Positions 30,147 through 32,623 of a stretch of DNA of 32,623 nucleotides are shown piece by piece (position 1 is the stretch's first letter; each line of letters begins with the position of its first letter). The notes under the pieces were generated by a model. It was not told where the DNA came from. It did not search any database and saw nothing but the letters and a program-made list of their open reading frames with translations. Source of the DNA: an uncultured Collinsella sp. (GTDB lineage Bacteria > Actinomycetota > Coriobacteriia > Coriobacteriales > Coriobacteriaceae); the NCBI GenBank assembly GCA_947002045.1, contig CAMQJB010000023.1, positions 1 to 32,623 of the forward strand, in the 5' to 3' direction. The translations under genes were made by a program, and so were the position numbers.

Positions 30147-32324
30147 ATGAACTTCCGCTCATCTCTCGCCTGCACCTCGAGCGATATCGCCCGCTGGGGA
30201 CTGCGCTCCGTCCTTAAGCGCCAGGGCGGCGTACTCCCCGGCCGCATCGCCATGAAGATTGACCCCGAGCTGCTAAGCGACCTCGCGGGCCTTGTCGACC
30301 GCAGCGTGGTGATCACCGGCACCAACGGCAAGACCACCACCTCCAACCTCATCGCCGATGCCGTTGCCGCCAGCGGCGCCACCGTGGTATGCAACCGCGC
30401 CGGCAACAACATGGAGCCAGGCGTGGTGGGCGCGTTGCTCGAGGCGCGCGGCAACCTTAAGCGAACCGCCAGCAGCAAGCGCGTAGGCGTCTTTGAGTGC
30501 GACGAGCTCTACACGGTGCGCGTCCTGCCCAAGCTCAAGCCGACCTACTTTGTGCTGCTCAACCTGTTCCGCGACCAGCTGGACCGCTACGGTGAGATCG
30601 ACCACACCCAGGACGTCATCGCCCACGCGCTGGAGCTTTCGCCGACAACGACGCTCCTCTATAACGCCGACGACCCGCTGTGCGCCGCGATCGCCGCGCG
30701 CGTTCCCAATGCAAGCATCGCCTTTGGCATCGACGGCGCCACCGACACCGAGTCTGACCGCATTAGCGACTCGCGCTTTTGCTCGCAGTGCAACACCCCG
30801 TTGGAGTACGACTACGTGCAATACGGCCAGCTCGGCGCCTATCATTGTCCTTCGTGCGGCTGGAGTCGCCCAGCGCTGCTCCGTCGCGTGACAGGCGTTG
30901 AGCTCACCTGCGACGGCTACGGCTTTGACCTGAACTTTGGACCCAATACCGACGCACCCGCAACGCACATCGCCACGCGCTACAACGGCCTGTACATGGT
31001 CTATAACGTTGCCGCCGCCTTCTTTGCGGCGCGCGAGCTGGGCGTGGACGAAGCTCACCTACAGCCCACGCTCGATGCCTACGTCCCCGCCGGCGGACGC
31101 ATGGGTCGCTGGGAGATCGCCGGCCGTACCGTCGAGGCAAACCTGGCCAAGAATCCCGTGGGCTTCGATCGACAGATCCAGTCCATTAAGACGGCGGGCG
31201 GCAGACTCTGTGCCTTCTTCCTGAACGACAACGACGCCGACGGCCACGATGTCTCGTGGATCTACGACGTCGACTTCGAGCGCATCGCCGATACCCCAGG
31301 GCTTGTCGCCTTTGCCGGCGGCACGCGTGCACACGATATGCAGGTACGTCTGAAGTACGCCGGCATCGACGCCGCCATCATCTCGAATATCGAGCAGGCG
31401 ATCGGCGCCGTGGCAGACGAGATCGCCGATGACACCTTCTACGCCGTCGCCAACTACACGGCCTTCCCGCCGCTGGTCAAGGAGCTCGACGAGCTTAAGA
31501 GCACCGATGCGAGCTCGGTCGCCTCCCACGCCGTAACGCGCGCCGATGGCAGCGTTGTCCCCAGCGATATTGCGCCGGTCGAGCTTTCGCGCCCGCTACG
31601 CATCGTCTACCTGTATCCCGATGCCCTCAACCTCTATGGCGACGGCGGCAACGTCATCGCCCTCGAGCGCCGCTGCGCTTGGCGCGGCATTCCCGCGCGC
31701 GTGGACGAGGTCCGCATGGGCGAGACGCTCGATCTCACCGACGCCGACATCGTCATGATGGGCGGTGGCTCCGACCGCGATCAGCTAGCTGTGGCACACG
31801 AGCTGCTCGCTCAAAAAGACAAGGTCGCAGCCTATGTTGAGGATGGCGGCTCGCTGCTCGCTATCTGCGGCAGCTATCAGCTACTCGGCCGTTCGTACTA
31901 TATGGGCGAGAATCGCATCGAGGGCCTGGGCGTCATTGCCGCCGAAACCGTGCGCGGCTCCGACCGCCTGATCGGCAACGTCGCCGTCAAGACCGACCTG
32001 GCACCCGAGCCCTTTGTGGGATTTGAGAACCACGGCGGCCGCACCCTGCTCGATGCAGAGGCCACGCCACTCGGAACGTCCGTCGTCACGGGCACCGGCA
32101 ACAACGGCGACGATGGCCTTGAGGGTCTGATCTACAAGGGCGTCATCGGCACGTACCTGCACGGGCCGGCGCTGCCCAAGAACCCCGAACTCGCCGACTG
32201 GCTGATCGCGCACGCCCTCGAGCGCCGCGGCGATGCGCAGGCCGCCGCCCTGCTGCCGCTCAAGCCCCTCGACGACACCTACGAGCACGCCGCCCACGAC
32301 GCCGCCATGAAGCTCCTCCCCTAA
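30147..32324 (+). CDS. Single-chain MurT-GatD lipid II isoglutaminyl synthase
   Basis: 725 residues that fuse two subunits usually encoded separately. Together they amidate the alpha-carboxyl of D-glutamate in lipid II, using glutamine and ATP at the inner membrane face. MurT part (about 1-445): Mur-ligase P-loop ITGTNGKTTT (56-65), a four-Cys zinc ribbon (C212, C215, C234, C237), and the DUF1727 C-terminal domain with DGHDVSWIYDVDFE (365-378) carrying the catalytic Asp. A ~35-residue linker follows. GatD part (about 482-700): YPDALNLYGDGGNVIALERR, MGGGSDRDQ, the glutaminase Cys574 in AICGSYQLLG and His672 in GTYLHGP. All key residues are intact, so the fused enzyme should work. AGGA lies about 9 bases before the ATG, and a strong terminator follows the stop. 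Confidence 0.92.
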   Translation: MNFRSSLACTSSDIARWGLRSVLKRQGGVLPGRIAMKIDPELLSDLAGLVDRSVVITGTNGKTTTSNLIADAVAASGATVVCNRAGNNMEPGVVGALLEARGNLKRTASSKRVGVFECDELYTVRVLPKLKPTYFVLLNLFRDQLDRYGEIDHTQDVIAHALELSPTTTLLYNADDPLCAAIAARVPNASIAFGIDGATDTESDRISDSRFCSQCNTPLEYDYVQYGQLGAYHCPSCGWSRPALLRRVTGVELTCDGYGFDLNFGPNTDAPATHIATRYNGLYMVYNVAAAFFAARELGVDEAHLQPTLDAYVPAGGRMGRWEIAGRTVEANLAKNPVGFDRQIQSIKTAGGRLCAFFLNDNDADGHDVSWIYDVDFERIADTPGLVAFAGGTRAHDMQVRLKYAGIDAAIISNIEQAIGAVADEIADDTFYAVANYTAFPPLVKELDELKSTDASSVASHAVTRADGSVVPSDIAPVELSRPLRIVYLYPDALNLYGDGGNVIALERRCAWRGIPARVDEVRMGETLDLTDADIVMMGGGSDRDQLAVAHELLAQKDKVAAYVEDGGSLLAICGSYQLLGRSYYMGENRIEGLGVIAAETVRGSDRLIGNVAVKTDLAPEPFVGFENHGGRTLLDAEATPLGTSVVTGTGNNGDDGLEGLIYKGVIGTYLHGPALPKNPELADWLIAHALERRGDAQAAALLPLKPLDDTYEHAAHDAAMKLLP

Positions 32325-32330
32325 CGCCCC

Positions 32331-32371
32331 AACCACCACAAAGGGGACAGGCACCTTTGTGGTGGTTTTGA
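32331..32371 (+). terminator. Terminator after the MurT-GatD gene
   Basis: AACCACCACAAAGG (32331-32344) pairs perfectly with CCTTTGTGGTGGTT (32354-32367); the loop contains GGACAGG and TTTTG follows. It lies 7 bases after the stop codon. Confidence 0.92.
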
Positions 32372-32623
32372 CCCGTCCCAGCGGTTTGTCTCAATCTGTA
32401 ACACATAGAGCCGATTTGCCCGCCCAGATGTTACAGGTTGAGATGTTTGAAGATCGGGATAGGGAGTCAGCTCCTGTGTGGTGGGTTGATTTCCGATCTC
32501 AGCCGAACACATTAAGCGAATAGGCCGTTCCCGCAGCTAGCCGAACGCCCCCGAGGTCCTATCCGGGACCCGGGGGCGCCGTTTTCCCAGTTGAAGGAAC
32601 GGTGGAGATGTGTTTCGATGGGT
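32372..32623. other. Structured intergenic tail, possible small RNA or repeat element
   Basis: No gene is supported. A 15-bp inverted repeat (32389-32403 with 32429-32443, one G.U) is followed by AGATCGG (32451-32457) pairing with CCGATCT (32493-32499), with GGAG-TCAG-CTCC inside. A final GC-rich stem, 32546-32559 with 32566-32578 (one bulged A), is followed by TTTT (32582-32585) and looks like a plus-strand terminator. The series could be a non-coding RNA ending at that terminator, or independent repeats. Confidence 0.45.

Overview
The window is high-GC DNA, probably from a gut actinobacterium of the class Coriobacteriia and most likely Collinsella-like. This rests on the overall gene style (YchF, type I asparaginase, GH4 phospho-glucosidase with a PTS, tandem GldA-type dehydrogenases, lipid II amidase MurT/GatD) and on short GACAGG-containing intergenic hairpins. 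The taxonomic call is inference. I found no rRNA, tRNA, CRISPR array, integrase or transposase.

Positions 1 to about 11,700 are accessory DNA. It opens inside a gene that looks like the C-terminus of a MobP-type relaxase, translationally coupled to a VirD4/TraG coupling protein. Next come a small XRE regulator with its own operator/promoter, a Tat-type lipoprotein overlapping a membrane-anchored zinc-ribbon protein, and a two-gene operon with a DUF2958 protein. This cargo is separated by blocks of strong hairpins. A type III restriction-modification operon follows on the minus strand: a 55-residue ribbon-helix-helix protein (11162-11329, below usual ORF length cut-offs), a Mod methyltransferase split by a frameshift at an A6 tract, and a DEAH helicase/nuclease Res. 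A 22-bp palindrome covers the -35 region of its promoter. The accessory block abuts the terminator of guaA.

Positions 11,769 to 17,000 are mostly housekeeping: guaA (GMP synthase), divergent ansA (asparaginase), a small XRE regulator divergent from an unknown gene across a perfect 24-bp palindrome, a DUF1648-type membrane protein and ychF.

Positions 17,016 to 22,440 form a carbohydrate locus. An alpha-glucoside PTS EIICB and a GH4 6-phospho-alpha-glucosidase lie on the minus strand. A zinc polyol dehydrogenase and a GntR/UTRA regulator diverge on the plus strand. A TGTCTATA-TC-TATAGACA operator overlaps the dehydrogenase promoter. Together they could import and cleave an alpha-glucosyl-polyol such as maltitol and oxidise the released sorbitol; this is a hypothesis.

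Positions 22,457 to 27,481 hold minus-strand redox genes: a four-cluster ferredoxin-like protein, two tandem glycerol-dehydrogenase paralogues and a butanol-dehydrogenase-type iron alcohol dehydrogenase. Several have clear terminators.

Positions 27,982 to 32,324 are a plus-strand group: two translationally coupled helical-repeat proteins of unknown function, then a single-chain MurT-GatD fusion (lipid II isoglutaminyl synthase). The window ends in two terminator-type hairpins flanking further structured, gene-free DNA.
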